Shown piece after piece: positions 9,198-16,830 of a stretch of 28,779 bases of DNA (positions are counted from its first letter, which is position 1; each line of letters begins with the position of its first letter). This DNA is from Pseudomonadota bacterium (GTDB lineage: Bacteria > Desulfobacterota > Desulfovibrionia > Desulfovibrionales > Desulfovibrionaceae). Both the position numbers and the translations under genes were made by a program. The stretch covers positions 1-28,779 of the forward strand of contig JAEXRD010000013.1 of assembly GCA_023438245.1 (NCBI GenBank), read 5' to 3'. The notes under the pieces were generated by a model. It was not told the origin of the DNA, did not search any database, and saw only the letters and a list, made by a program, of their open reading frames with translations.

Positions 9198-10585
9198 CCC
9201 CCTGGCTCGGCCAGAGCATCAGCATTGCGCCCAAGAAGGGCGCCAGCGCCGCGCCCACGCGCAATCCGCGTTACGACGCGGACGTGCGCGGCTTTCTGGA
9301 GATCAAGAACGGCAACATCCTGGTGCTTTCCGAGGACGCCACGTTCATCAAGACCGTGCGCGCGGGTGTGCTGCGCGCCCTGCAGGTCAAGCGCGACTGC
9401 GTGGGCTCGTTCCGCGACCCCGAGCTGGCGCTCAACGCCCTGCGCGGCCTGATGCGCGCAGGCACGCCCATCATCGTCCTGGCCGACAGGCTCATCATGG
9501 GCAAGCCCTGCACCGAGTTCATCCGCATGGCCCGCTACCAGTTCCCCTCGCTCAAGCTCATCGTGGTGACCTACGACACCACGCGCGAGGCCCTGGCCCT
9601 GCTGTTCGAGTACGGCGTGGACCACATCGTCACCAAGCCGGTGAGCGTGGACACCCTCATCGAGAAAATGGCCATCATCATCGAGCCGCAGACCAAGTTC
9701 AACCGCCTGGTGCAGGATGCGCGCCTGCACCTGGAGAAAGGCAGCTTCGACAAGGTGCTGCACGTCTGCAACGCCATCGACAGCCAGCGCGGCGCCAATG
9801 CCGTGACGCACATGCTGCGCGGCGAGGCCCTGCAGCGCAACGGCGAGTCCGACGAGGCCCTGGCCGAGTTCGAGAAGGCCCACCAGACCGCGCCGCAGTA
9901 CCTGGAGCCGCTCAAGAAGCTGGTGGACGCCCACCGGGGCTCGGACTCCGAGCGCCTGCTGGAGTACATGCTCCGGCTGGACAACATCAGCCCGCTGAAC
10001 GTGGAGCGCAAGGCCGAGATCGGCAAGCAGCTGGTGCTCAAGAACGAAGTGGACGCGGCCCGGGACTATTTCGACAAGGCCGTACAGTACGCCCAGGAGG
10101 AGGCCAAGCGCATCCTCTGCGCCGTGCTCAACGACATCGCCCAGGCCACGCTGGACACCGCGCCCGACCTCTCGGAGAAGTACTTCACCGAGTACTTCAA
10201 CCAGAAGGGCGACGACCTGACCGTCGAGGACATGGTGGCCTTCAACAGCTTCGGCATCGCGCTGCGCAAGCAGGGCAAGTGGCAGCAGGCCATCAAGAAC
10301 TACGAGCTGGCGCTGAAGGTTGACCCGAACGACCTGCGCATCATGTACAACTACGCCCTGGCCCACGCCGACGGCGAGCAGCACGCCAAGGCCAGCGAGC
10401 TCTACGAGATGGTGCTGCGCCGCGACCCCGCCTTCCACAAGCAGGGCGCGGTGATCTGCTTCAACATCGCCAACTCCTACTTCGCGCTGAACAACATGCG
10501 CGAGGCCCGGCGCTTCCTCTCCGAGGCGCTGACCATGGACCCCGGCCACGCCTCCTCGCTCAAGCTTATGAGCCGCATCAAATAG
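9188..10585 (+). CDS. Receiver domain-TPR protein, copy 2
   Basis: A 465-residue paralogue of the preceding gene, with the same architecture: a receiver domain with SED acidic pair, D100 as probable phospho-acceptor, and K150 in TKPVSV, then a TPR region ending in ARRFLSEALTMDP. Long blocks such as LDNISPLNVERK and MVAFNSFGIALR are identical in both copies; the N-terminal 25 residues and parts of the middle differ. The start at ATG 9188 is chosen because it aligns with the start of copy 1. It has its own upstream TTGACA motif, and the 282-base gap from copy 1 suggests separate transcription. The function is unknown; two copies kept intact suggest divergent signals or partners. Confidence 0.88.
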   Translation: MAVTPWLGQSISIAPKKGASAAPTRNPRYDADVRGFLEIKNGNILVLSEDATFIKTVRAGVLRALQVKRDCVGSFRDPELALNALRGLMRAGTPIIVLADRLIMGKPCTEFIRMARYQFPSLKLIVVTYDTTREALALLFEYGVDHIVTKPVSVDTLIEKMAIIIEPQTKFNRLVQDARLHLEKGSFDKVLHVCNAIDSQRGANAVTHMLRGEALQRNGESDEALAEFEKAHQTAPQYLEPLKKLVDAHRGSDSERLLEYMLRLDNISPLNVERKAEIGKQLVLKNEVDAARDYFDKAVQYAQEEAKRILCAVLNDIAQATLDTAPDLSEKYFTEYFNQKGDDLTVEDMVAFNSFGIALRKQGKWQQAIKNYELALKVDPNDLRIMYNYALAHADGEQHAKASELYEMVLRRDPAFHKQGAVICFNIANSYFALNNMREARRFLSEALTMDPGHASSLKLMSRIK

Positions 10586-10615
10586 CCAGCAGCCCCTGCC
10601 CGGCGCCCCCCGCCG

Positions 10616-11140
10616 CTATCCCGCGCTCTCGAAGTCCCGCGAATCCAGCAGGATGGTCACCGGACCCCAGTTGGTGAAGGTGAGGTTCATCTCCGCGCCG
10701 AACCGGCCCGTGGCGAAGCGCAGGCCCTCCCGCTCGCAGGCCGTGTCCAGATCCGCAACAAGCTTGTTGTAGAGCGCCAGGGCGATGTCCGGCGCGGCCG
10801 CGTCGGTGAAGCTGGGGCGCCGCCCCCGGCGGGTGTCGGCGTAGAGCGTGAACTGCGACACCAGGAGCAATCCGGCCTCCTGGCCGCCCTCCGGCGCGTT
10901 TGCCGCCAGGTCGCGCAGGCTCAGGTTCAGCTTGCCTTCGGCGTCGGGAAATATGCGCAGGTCCAGCAGCTTCTCGCACAGGGCGCGCCAGACCTTGCCG
11001 CCGGGCAGCTCCGGACCGTCGCCCTTGCCGAACCCGGCCAGCACCAGCAGCCCCTGGCCGATCTGGCCCACGGCTTCAACACCGGTCGGACCGTCGATGT
11101 CCACCCGGGCCTGGCTGACGCGCTGCAGCAGCAGGCGCAC
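10616..11140 (-). CDS. dtd: D-aminoacyl-tRNA deacylase
   Basis: Hydrolyses D-amino acids (and misloaded glycine) from tRNA, acting as a proofreading enzyme in the cytoplasm. The active-site motif SQFTLYADTRRGRRPSF starts at residue 95 and the Gly-cisPro motif is at 159-160 (NWGPVT). With 174 residues it is about 25 longer than usual because of short insertions near residues 36-46 and 79-90. It starts with GTG at 11140, preceded by GGAGG at 8 bases inside the end of queD; the queD stop is 3 bases upstream, so the two genes form an operon. No terminator is visible in the 30-base gap to the convergent receiver-TPR gene. Confidence 0.93.
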   Translation of the reverse strand: MRLLLQRVSQARVDIDGPTGVEAVGQIGQGLLVLAGFGKGDGPELPGGKVWRALCEKLLDLRIFPDAEGKLNLSLRDLAANAPEGGQEAGLLLVSQFTLYADTRRGRRPSFTDAAAPDIALALYNKLVADLDTACEREGLRFATGRFGAEMNLTFTNWGPVTILLDSRDFESAG

Positions 11141-11143
11141 CGG

Positions 11144-11533
11144 CTATTCCTCCAGGTAGGTGGCGCGGCTGGTGCCCTTCTCGGACACGCTGACGCTCTT
11201 CATCCGCGCGTGGGGAGTCAGCTCCGCCAGGCGGTTGGCCAGCTCGCGGTAGATGTGCCGGGCGATGTTCTCGCTCGACGGGTTGCGCTCCGTGAAGGCG
11301 GGCAGGTCGTTGAGGTGGGCGTGGTCCAGGGCTTCCAGCACCTCGCGGGTCAGCCGCTTGAGGTCGCCGAAGTCCACCAGGATCTCCACGGCCGGGTCCA
11401 GCCGGGTGCCCTCCACCTCAACGGTGACGCCGAAATTGTGGCCGTGCAGGTGCTCGCACTTGCCGTTGTAGTTGCGCAGCTGGTGCGAGGCGCAGAACGC
11501 CTCGTCGATGGTGAGCCGCCATTTGCCGTCCAT
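11144..11533 (-). CDS. queD: 6-carboxy-5,6,7,8-tetrahydropterin synthase (QueD/PTPS family)
   Basis: Converts 7,8-dihydroneopterin triphosphate to 6-carboxytetrahydropterin, an early step of queuosine/7-deazaguanine synthesis. The 129-residue protein has the zinc ligands H17, H30 and H32 (in KCEHLHGHNF), catalytic C26, and the catalytic D70-H71 pair in LDHAHLND. The ATG at 11533 follows GGGAGG at good spacing, and a well-formed promoter lies just upstream. It is co-transcribed with dtd. The late queuosine gene queA is in the same window about 12 kb away. Confidence 0.95.
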   Translation of the reverse strand: MDGKWRLTIDEAFCASHQLRNYNGKCEHLHGHNFGVTVEVEGTRLDPAVEILVDFGDLKRLTREVLEALDHAHLNDLPAFTERNPSSENIARHIYRELANRLAELTPHARMKSVSVSEKGTSRATYLEE

Positions 11534-11560
11534 GATGTCCTCCCTTGCGTGTGCCTGGGA

Positions 11561-11588
11561 AGTATTGGGCCGGGGGGCGGCTTGTCAA
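11561..11588 (-). promoter_or_regulatory. Sigma70-type promoter of queD-dtd
   Basis: On the minus strand: TTGACA (11588-11583, full match) - 16 bases - AATACT (11566-11561, four of six). The predicted transcript start is about 20 bases upstream of the queD start, leaving room for the GGGAGG ribosome site. Confidence 0.6.
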
Positions 11589-11707
11589 CCCGGAGGGGCA
11601 GGGCTGGCCGAAAACGCTTGCCGAACCTGCCCGCCGTTCACCTCCCGCCTGCCCCCGTTCCCCGTTTTCCCGTTGCTCCTTGCCACGCCAAGGGCCATGA
11701 CGGCCTC

Positions 11708-12631
11708 ATGGACGCCCAGGCTTTCCACGCGCACCAATCCGCCCCGGAACTGCTGCTCTCCACGGGCTGCCTGTTCCATCTGCCGCTGCCGCTCATCGCC
11801 TCGGTGGGCGCGCGCGCGGGCTTCAGCGGCCTGGATCTGGTCATGGGCTCGCCACGGATCGCCCCCGGGCCGGAGGTGGACGCGGCAAACGCCATCCTGC
11901 CCGTGCGCGTGGTGCATGCGCCCTTCCGCAACTGGTCGGCCTGGGGCGGCCCGCTGGGGGCCTGGAAGGCCGCTGCGGAGCTGGCGGCGCAGCTGGGCCG
12001 GGGAGCGCCCGTGCACGTCACGCTGCACCCTCCCGCCTCATCCGGCGCCGGGCTGCGCGACGCCATGCAGACGCGCTGGTTCTCCCGCGCCGTGGACCTG
12101 CCCCGGCTGCTGGACGCTCCGGACAACGTGTCTTTTTCGTTGGAAAACCTGCCCTGGGCAGGCAGCGGCGGGCTGTTCGCCAGGGACGAGCTCTCCGCTC
12201 TGGTGCGCGAGTGCCAGGACAAGGCCCTGGGCCTGACCCTGGACTGCTGCCACCTGGGCATTTCTGGCCGGGACATCGTGGCGGGGCTGGAACGCGTGCC
12301 CCTCGACCTCATCCGCCACGTGCACTTTTCCGACGCCGACCGCCACACCGAGCACCTGCGGCCCGGCCAGGGCCTGCTGCCAGTGGGGCCGTTCCTGCGC
12401 AGGCTGGGAGGCTCCGGCTACACCGGGACCATCTCGCTGGAGCTGGCCCCCTGCCACCTGCCGGACATCGACCCCCTGGACATCGAAGACGGCCGCGACG
12501 AGGCGCTCATCACGGCCCTTTCCGTCATGCGCCAGGGAATGCGCGAGGCCCTGGACGGCAGCCCACCCCCGGCCTGGGCCGGAGATCCGGGCGGCGCGCG
12601 CCAGGGCCACATCGCTGCGGCGGCGTTCTAG
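11708..12631 (+). CDS. TIM-barrel sugar-phosphate isomerase/epimerase-like protein
   Basis: A 307-residue protein of the xylose isomerase-like (AP endonuclease 2) fold. Candidate metal ligands appear in order on barrel strands: E in SLENLPWAG, D in LTLDCCHLG, H in IRHVHFSDAD, and E in ISLELAP. Members act as sugar isomerases or epimerases, or as endonucleases; sequence does not decide the substrate. The HLRPGQGLLPVGPFL segment is typical of the sugar-isomerase side of the family. The ATG at 11708 is where fold-like sequence begins, with a weak upstream AAGGG; an upstream start cannot be excluded. It is divergent from queD and its stop is 9 bases from the convergent phosphofructokinase stop. 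Confidence 0.75.
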   Translation: MDAQAFHAHQSAPELLLSTGCLFHLPLPLIASVGARAGFSGLDLVMGSPRIAPGPEVDAANAILPVRVVHAPFRNWSAWGGPLGAWKAAAELAAQLGRGAPVHVTLHPPASSGAGLRDAMQTRWFSRAVDLPRLLDAPDNVSFSLENLPWAGSGGLFARDELSALVRECQDKALGLTLDCCHLGISGRDIVAGLERVPLDLIRHVHFSDADRHTEHLRPGQGLLPVGPFLRRLGGSGYTGTISLELAPCHLPDIDPLDIEDGRDEALITALSVMRQGMREALDGSPPPAWAGDPGGARQGHIAAAAF

Positions 12632-12640
12632 CCGCGGGGC

Positions 12641-13969
12641 CTACTTGTCGGCGGGCTTCAGGCAGTCCTCGGTGGACAGCTCCTGCCCCGTGCTTTCCAC
12701 CACCGCGCGCCAGTAGTCGCTGTCGATGTTGAGCTTCTTGCGCTTCATGGTCACCAGCTCCAGCGGCACGTGCACGTAGCGCGACTGCAGCCTGCTCACC
12801 ACCATGCCGGTCTTGCCGTTCATGGCCGCGTGCACCGCATGCTGGCCCAGGAACCCGCAGTATACGCGGTCCTGCGAGTTGGCGGGCACGGAGCGGATGA
12901 TGTAGCTGGGGTCGATGAACTTGATGGTGGCCTCCATGCCCTTGTCGCGGAAGTGGTCCTTGATGCGCGCCAGCAGGATGGTGCAGATGTCGCAGAGCAC
13001 CGGGTTGCCGGACACGTCGGTCCGGCCGCTGGCCTGGCAGAGGTGCTGGCCCGCGCCCTCGGCCACCACGATGACGGCATGCTTGCGCTTGCGCAGCCGG
13101 CTTTCCAGCTGGTGCAGCAGCCCGTTGGGCCCCTCCACCGAGAAGCTGGCCTCCGGAATGAGCACGAAGTTCACTTCCTTGAGCGCCAGCGTGGCCTGGG
13201 CGGCGATGAACCCGGACTCGCGGCCCATGAGCTTGACGATGCCGATGCCGTTGAAGGCGCCGTTGGCCTCCACGTGGGCGCAGCCGATGGCCTCGGTGGC
13301 CTTGTCCACCGCCGTGTCGAACCCGAAGGACTGGCCCACGAAATTGATGTCGTTGTCGATGGTCTTGGGGATGCCGATGACCGCGATGCGCGAGCCGCGC
13401 GCCCGGATCTCCTTCACCACGCTGGCCGCGGCCTTCATGGTGCCGTCTCCGCCGATCATGAACAGCACGGACACGTTCATGCGCTCCAGGGCGTCCACGA
13501 TCTCGTCGGGCGGCTGCGGCCCGCGCGAGGAGCCCAGGATGGTGCCGCCGAACTCGTGGATGTCGCTCACGGCGTCCGGGGTCAGCTCCACCAGGTCGTG
13601 GCCGTAGCGCGGGATGAAGCCCTGCAGGCCGTAGCGGATGCCGATGACCGAGGCCACGTGGTAGTGGTGGCTGGCCTCCATGACGATGGCGCGGATGACG
13701 TCGTTGATGCCGGGGCACAGCCCGCCGCAGGTGACGATGGCGCACTTGACCTTGGAGGTGTCGAAATAGGTCTTCTCGCGCGGGCCGGCCTTTTCGAAGG
13801 TGATAGGCACGTTGCTCACGCCCTCGATGTCGGCCTCCTCCTCGGTGAGGTTCAGCTCGATGGCCTCGTTCTGGCCCACAAAGCGGCACAGCGGCAGCGG
13901 CGAGGGAATCTTGGGCACGCCGACCTGCTGGATGGCGGTGTCCAGGAGCGGTTTCTTGGGCTTTGCCAT
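12641..13969 (-). CDS. pfkA: 6-phosphofructokinase, long ATP-type (group X-like)
   Basis: Phosphorylates fructose 6-phosphate in glycolysis. At 442 residues it is longer than E. coli PfkA (about 320), with an N-terminal extension of about 70 residues as in the long clade found in plants, trypanosomes and some bacteria. Motifs: GGLCPG (82-87), GGDGT (173-177), PKTIDNDI (201-208), MGRESG (248-253). The glycine after GGD is the usual mark of ATP use, while lysine K202 in the PKTIDND motif is usual in PPi enzymes; this combination is known from long ATP-dependent enzymes, so ATP is favoured. ATG 13969 is preceded by GGAGGTGA. It is apparently monocistronic. Confidence 0.93.
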   Translation of the reverse strand: MAKPKKPLLDTAIQQVGVPKIPSPLPLCRFVGQNEAIELNLTEEEADIEGVSNVPITFEKAGPREKTYFDTSKVKCAIVTCGGLCPGINDVIRAIVMEASHHYHVASVIGIRYGLQGFIPRYGHDLVELTPDAVSDIHEFGGTILGSSRGPQPPDEIVDALERMNVSVLFMIGGDGTMKAAASVVKEIRARGSRIAVIGIPKTIDNDINFVGQSFGFDTAVDKATEAIGCAHVEANGAFNGIGIVKLMGRESGFIAAQATLALKEVNFVLIPEASFSVEGPNGLLHQLESRLRKRKHAVIVVAEGAGQHLCQASGRTDVSGNPVLCDICTILLARIKDHFRDKGMEATIKFIDPSYIIRSVPANSQDRVYCGFLGQHAVHAAMNGKTGMVVSRLQSRYVHVPLELVTMKRKKLNIDSDYWRAVVESTGQELSTEDCLKPADK

Positions 13970-14035
13970 GCGTCACCTCCGAAGTTTCAGTGCGGGCGCG
14001 GAGCCCTAGCCTCCCGAATACATGAAAGCATGACC

Positions 14036-14049
14036 GGCGTAAATACGCC
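14036..14049. promoter_or_regulatory. Inverted repeat in the phosphofructokinase upstream region
   Basis: GGCGTA-AA-TACGCC, a 6-bp perfect inverted repeat 67 bases upstream of the pfkA start. On the minus strand it overlaps a possible -35 (TTTACG), with TATTCG 17 bases on. An outer 8-bp inverted repeat, CGAAGTTT (13980-13987) and AAACTTCG (14056-14063), encloses it. An operator or RNA fold is possible but unproved. Confidence 0.3.
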
Positions 14050-14081
14050 AGAGACAAACTTCGATAGGTATCGCGCGGGCG

Positions 14082-15629
14082 CTAGTGGCCCAGGCGCACA
14101 AAACGCGTGGCGGGTTCCTCCGCCAGACCTCCGCGCAGGGGGATGCGCACTCCGGACTCATCCGCAGCGCTCTGCGAAACCACAACAGAGCCGGGTTTCC
14201 AGCCACCGTTCGGGCCGGACGGCCTTGCCCGGGCTGCCGACCACAGGCGAACGCTCGTCTCGGAAATGGCTCTGGCGTTGATCTGGCTGCCATCGGGCCC
14301 CTGTCCGACGGCGTCGAACAGGCGCAGCGCCAGGCCCGGCACCTCCGCCCTGCCATCGGGCCGGATGGCCACGGGTCTCCAATCGACCGCAAAGCACTGC
14401 GACCTGGGCGCGCCGCTCTCGGCGGAGTAGTAGCGCACGGCCCCGTCCAGATCCAGCAGGCGCAGGCAGCGCTCCTGTTGCGACCAGGAAAGCGCCAGCT
14501 CCTGAGGCTCGTAATCCGGAGCGGCGGCCCAGCCCTGGCCCTCGCCGACGTAGAACAGGGCCTGCCCGCGCTGCTGCAGCGCGCCCCCGGCACGGTCCGC
14601 AACCCGGTCCGCCTCCAGCCCGCGCATGGGCTCGTCCCGCAGCACGTTCCACAGCACCTGCGCGCCGCCGCCGGTCCAGAGCCGGATGTGCTGCCCGGAC
14701 TCGGGCTCGGCCGCGGATGCCAGCTCGCCGCGCACGAACGGACCGCCCGGCACGGTGAAGCTGCGCAGCGGCCTGCCGGTGCGCGGGTTCCAAACCTGGC
14801 CAGCCCCAGACTCGTCCACAACGACCAGCACGCCGCCCGCTGCGCTGAACCCCAGCAGCACCGGGTTGCCCTGCAAGCGGCCAAGCGGGCGCATCTCGCC
14901 CCCGCGCAGCCCCGCCCAGAGCGCACCGGCCCCGTCGTGAGCCGCCAAGGCCTGGCCGTCCGGGCTCAGGGCCAGCATGGCCCCTCCGGCCAGCGGCGCG
15001 GTGATCCGCAGTGCTGTGCCCCGGTCCGTGCCGTTGTCCTGGTCGAAGAACACGAACTCGCCCGTGCCCTGGGCCCAGGCCACCACCACTCCACCGTCGG
15101 CGGAGACGCCCAGGGCGAAGGCCGGGTGCCCCTCGGGCATGCGCAGCACGCTGGGTTTCGGGCCGCAGCCCGTGGCGAACAACAGGACGGTGCCGTCGGC
15201 ACGCGCGGCGGCGGCGGCGGAGCCGCTTCCGGCGTAGGCGATGACCCCGTCCGCCAGCAGCAGCCGTGGCCGGGCATGGTGCAGGGCCAAGGCCGGGGCC
15301 TCGGCCCACACGCGCGAGGCTGGGTTCAGGAGTTCGGCGGTGGTGGGCATCCGCGCTTCCACATCGCGGGCGAGCAGCTCGCGGGGGCTGCACCCGAGCG
15401 TGGCGTTTTGGGCGCTGGCCTGCGCCTGGACAGGCTGCGTTGCGGATGTATTTTCCGCAACGGCGGACGCGGCCACGGGCATGGCCGAAAGCCCGCCCCC
15501 GGGCCAGGGCCACAGCAGGCTGGCAAGCAGCGCCGTTGCTGCGGTTAGCCGGACTGCGGAGCTGCCGCCCGGGCGGCCTGGCATCGGCTTTCGCATGTTG
15601 CGGACAGGATTGCGGTTGGTTGCGGACAT
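14082..15629 (-). CDS. Secreted beta-propeller-like protein of unknown function
   Basis: A 515-residue protein with an export signal: a basic N terminus (RNPVRNMRKPMPGRP), a hydrophobic stretch LTAATALLASLL, and a probable cleavage site after AVA near residue 58. The mature part has recurring short strands with GG-VVVAW, LALSPDGQ, and GQVWNPRTG motifs, typical of WD40/PQQ-like propeller blades; no enzyme motif is recognised. The start at ATG 15629 is supported by GGAG 8 bases upstream and by the signal peptide; the ATG at residue 12 (MRKPM) is an alternative. The heptose kinase gene ends 16 bases upstream on the same strand, so they are likely co-transcribed, hinting at an envelope role. Confidence 0.7.
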   Translation of the reverse strand: MSATNRNPVRNMRKPMPGRPGGSSAVRLTAATALLASLLWPWPGGGLSAMPVAASAVAENTSATQPVQAQASAQNATLGCSPRELLARDVEARMPTTAELLNPASRVWAEAPALALHHARPRLLLADGVIAYAGSGSAAAAARADGTVLLFATGCGPKPSVLRMPEGHPAFALGVSADGGVVVAWAQGTGEFVFFDQDNGTDRGTALRITAPLAGGAMLALSPDGQALAAHDGAGALWAGLRGGEMRPLGRLQGNPVLLGFSAAGGVLVVVDESGAGQVWNPRTGRPLRSFTVPGGPFVRGELASAAEPESGQHIRLWTGGGAQVLWNVLRDEPMRGLEADRVADRAGGALQQRGQALFYVGEGQGWAAAPDYEPQELALSWSQQERCLRLLDLDGAVRYYSAESGAPRSQCFAVDWRPVAIRPDGRAEVPGLALRLFDAVGQGPDGSQINARAISETSVRLWSAARARPSGPNGGWKPGSVVVSQSAADESGVRIPLRGGLAEEPATRFVRLGH

Positions 15630-15645
15630 GGGGCCGCTCCGGGGC

Positions 15646-16698
15646 CTAGGCCTGGCCGAGGATGTCCTCGACCATGGGGTCGGGAAGCTCGGCGTAGGCC
15701 TGGAGCAGCTCCTCCGGAGTGGCGGTGGCCGCGCCCACCTGTCCAACCACTATCCCGGCGGCATGATTAGCCAAAATACTGGCATCCAGCAGGCTGGCGC
15801 CGCCAGCCAAGGCCAGGGCCAGGGCCGCGATGACCGTGTCGCCCGCGCCGGTGACGTCGAAGACCGTGCGCGCGCTGGTGGGAATGCGCCGGGCCCGCCC
15901 CGGGGAATCGAACAGGGCCATGCCCTGCGCGCCCAGGGTGATGAGCAGGTGCGCGCAGTCCAGGCGCTCGAACAGCGCCCGCCCGGCGCGGATGGTGCTC
16001 TCGCGCAGGGCCCGCGCCGGATCGCCGGTACGCGCGGCGGTCTGCACCTCCACCCCGGCGCCCTCCCCGGCCTCCTTGGCGTTGGGGGTCAGCAGGTCCA
16101 CCCCGCGGTAGAGGTCGTAATTCTGGGGCTTGGGGTCCACGAGCACGGTGAGCCGAGCGCCGTTCTTTCCGCGAGCCGATCGCACGCAGTCCATGATCTC
16201 GCGCGTGATCGCCCCCTTGCCGTAGTCGGAGATCACAACGATATCGTGCGTTTGCGCCGCGCTGGTGATCTTCTCCAACAGCACTCCAACCACGGACGGA
16301 TCAAGGGGATCCGGGGCCTCGCGGTCGACCCTGACGATCTGCTGGTTCTGGGCGATGATCCGGGTCTTTTTCGTTGTGCGGCGGCGATCATCGCGCACGA
16401 ATTCGGTGGCGGCCCCGGCCTCGGCCATGAGGCTCGTGAGCTTCTCGCCGTCCGGGTCGCTGCCGATCACGCCGATGATCGTGGCCTCGCCACCGAGCGC
16501 CACGATGTTTCGCGCCACGTTCCCGGCCCCGCCGAGCAGGTAGCGGTCCTCGCAGACCTGCAGCACCGGCACGGGAGCCTCGGGCGAGATGCGCGACACC
16601 GTGCCGAAGGTGTAGTGATCGAGCATCACGTCACCAACAATCATGACGCGTCGCCCACGCATGCTCGCGACGAGCTCACGGACTGCCTGCGTGATCAT
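15646..16698 (-). CDS. hldA: D-glycero-beta-D-manno-heptose-7-phosphate kinase (single-domain)
   Basis: PfkB/ribokinase-family kinase of 350 residues that makes heptose 1,7-bisphosphate for LPS inner core synthesis (and ADP-heptose). Motifs: GDVMLDHY (22-29), SRISPEAPVPV, LGGAGNVARN (55-64), DPKPQNYDLY, and the catalytic DVTGAGDT (281-288). E. coli HldE is a fusion with an adenylyltransferase domain; here that domain is absent, so the partner would be a separate gene outside the window. ATG 16698 has GGAGG 4 bases upstream. The 5' half of the gene and its leader carry an unusual density of GATC sites. The propeller-like gene follows in the same unit. Confidence 0.9.
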   Translation of the reverse strand: MITQAVRELVASMRGRRVMIVGDVMLDHYTFGTVSRISPEAPVPVLQVCEDRYLLGGAGNVARNIVALGGEATIIGVIGSDPDGEKLTSLMAEAGAATEFVRDDRRRTTKKTRIIAQNQQIVRVDREAPDPLDPSVVGVLLEKITSAAQTHDIVVISDYGKGAITREIMDCVRSARGKNGARLTVLVDPKPQNYDLYRGVDLLTPNAKEAGEGAGVEVQTAARTGDPARALRESTIRAGRALFERLDCAHLLITLGAQGMALFDSPGRARRIPTSARTVFDVTGAGDTVIAALALALAGGASLLDASILANHAAGIVVGQVGAATATPEELLQAYAELPDPMVEDILGQA

Positions 16699-16731
16699 TC
16701 AACCTCCAAATGCCGCGCACGCGCGGCGAGC

Positions 16732-16806
16732 GATCATGGCGAAAATCAAATTTTCCAAGAAGTTGTCCGTGATGACGATCTGATGATCGCGAAAATCGCG
16801 CGATCA
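16732..16806 (-). promoter_or_regulatory. Repeat-rich upstream region of the heptose kinase gene
   Basis: Two near-identical 16-mers, GATCATGGCGAAAATC (16732-16747) and GATGATCGCGAAAATC (16782-16797), 14 of 16 matching and exactly 50 bp apart. The first overlaps the inverted repeat GAAAAT-CAA-ATTTTC (16741-16755); the second lies in TGATCGCG-N7-CGCGATCA (16784-16806). AT-rich sequence between them could hold the promoter, but no clean -35/-10 pair is seen. Operator function is inferred from phased repeats and position. Confidence 0.45.
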
Positions 16807-16830
16807 CGCGAGCGCCACAGGCCCGGCTCC

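Noticed and set aside
7346..10549. A 1067-codon minus-strand frame opposite both receiver-TPR genes
   Set aside because: It mirrors the duplicated genes in antisense, has no recognisable motif, and is explained by high GC and codon bias.
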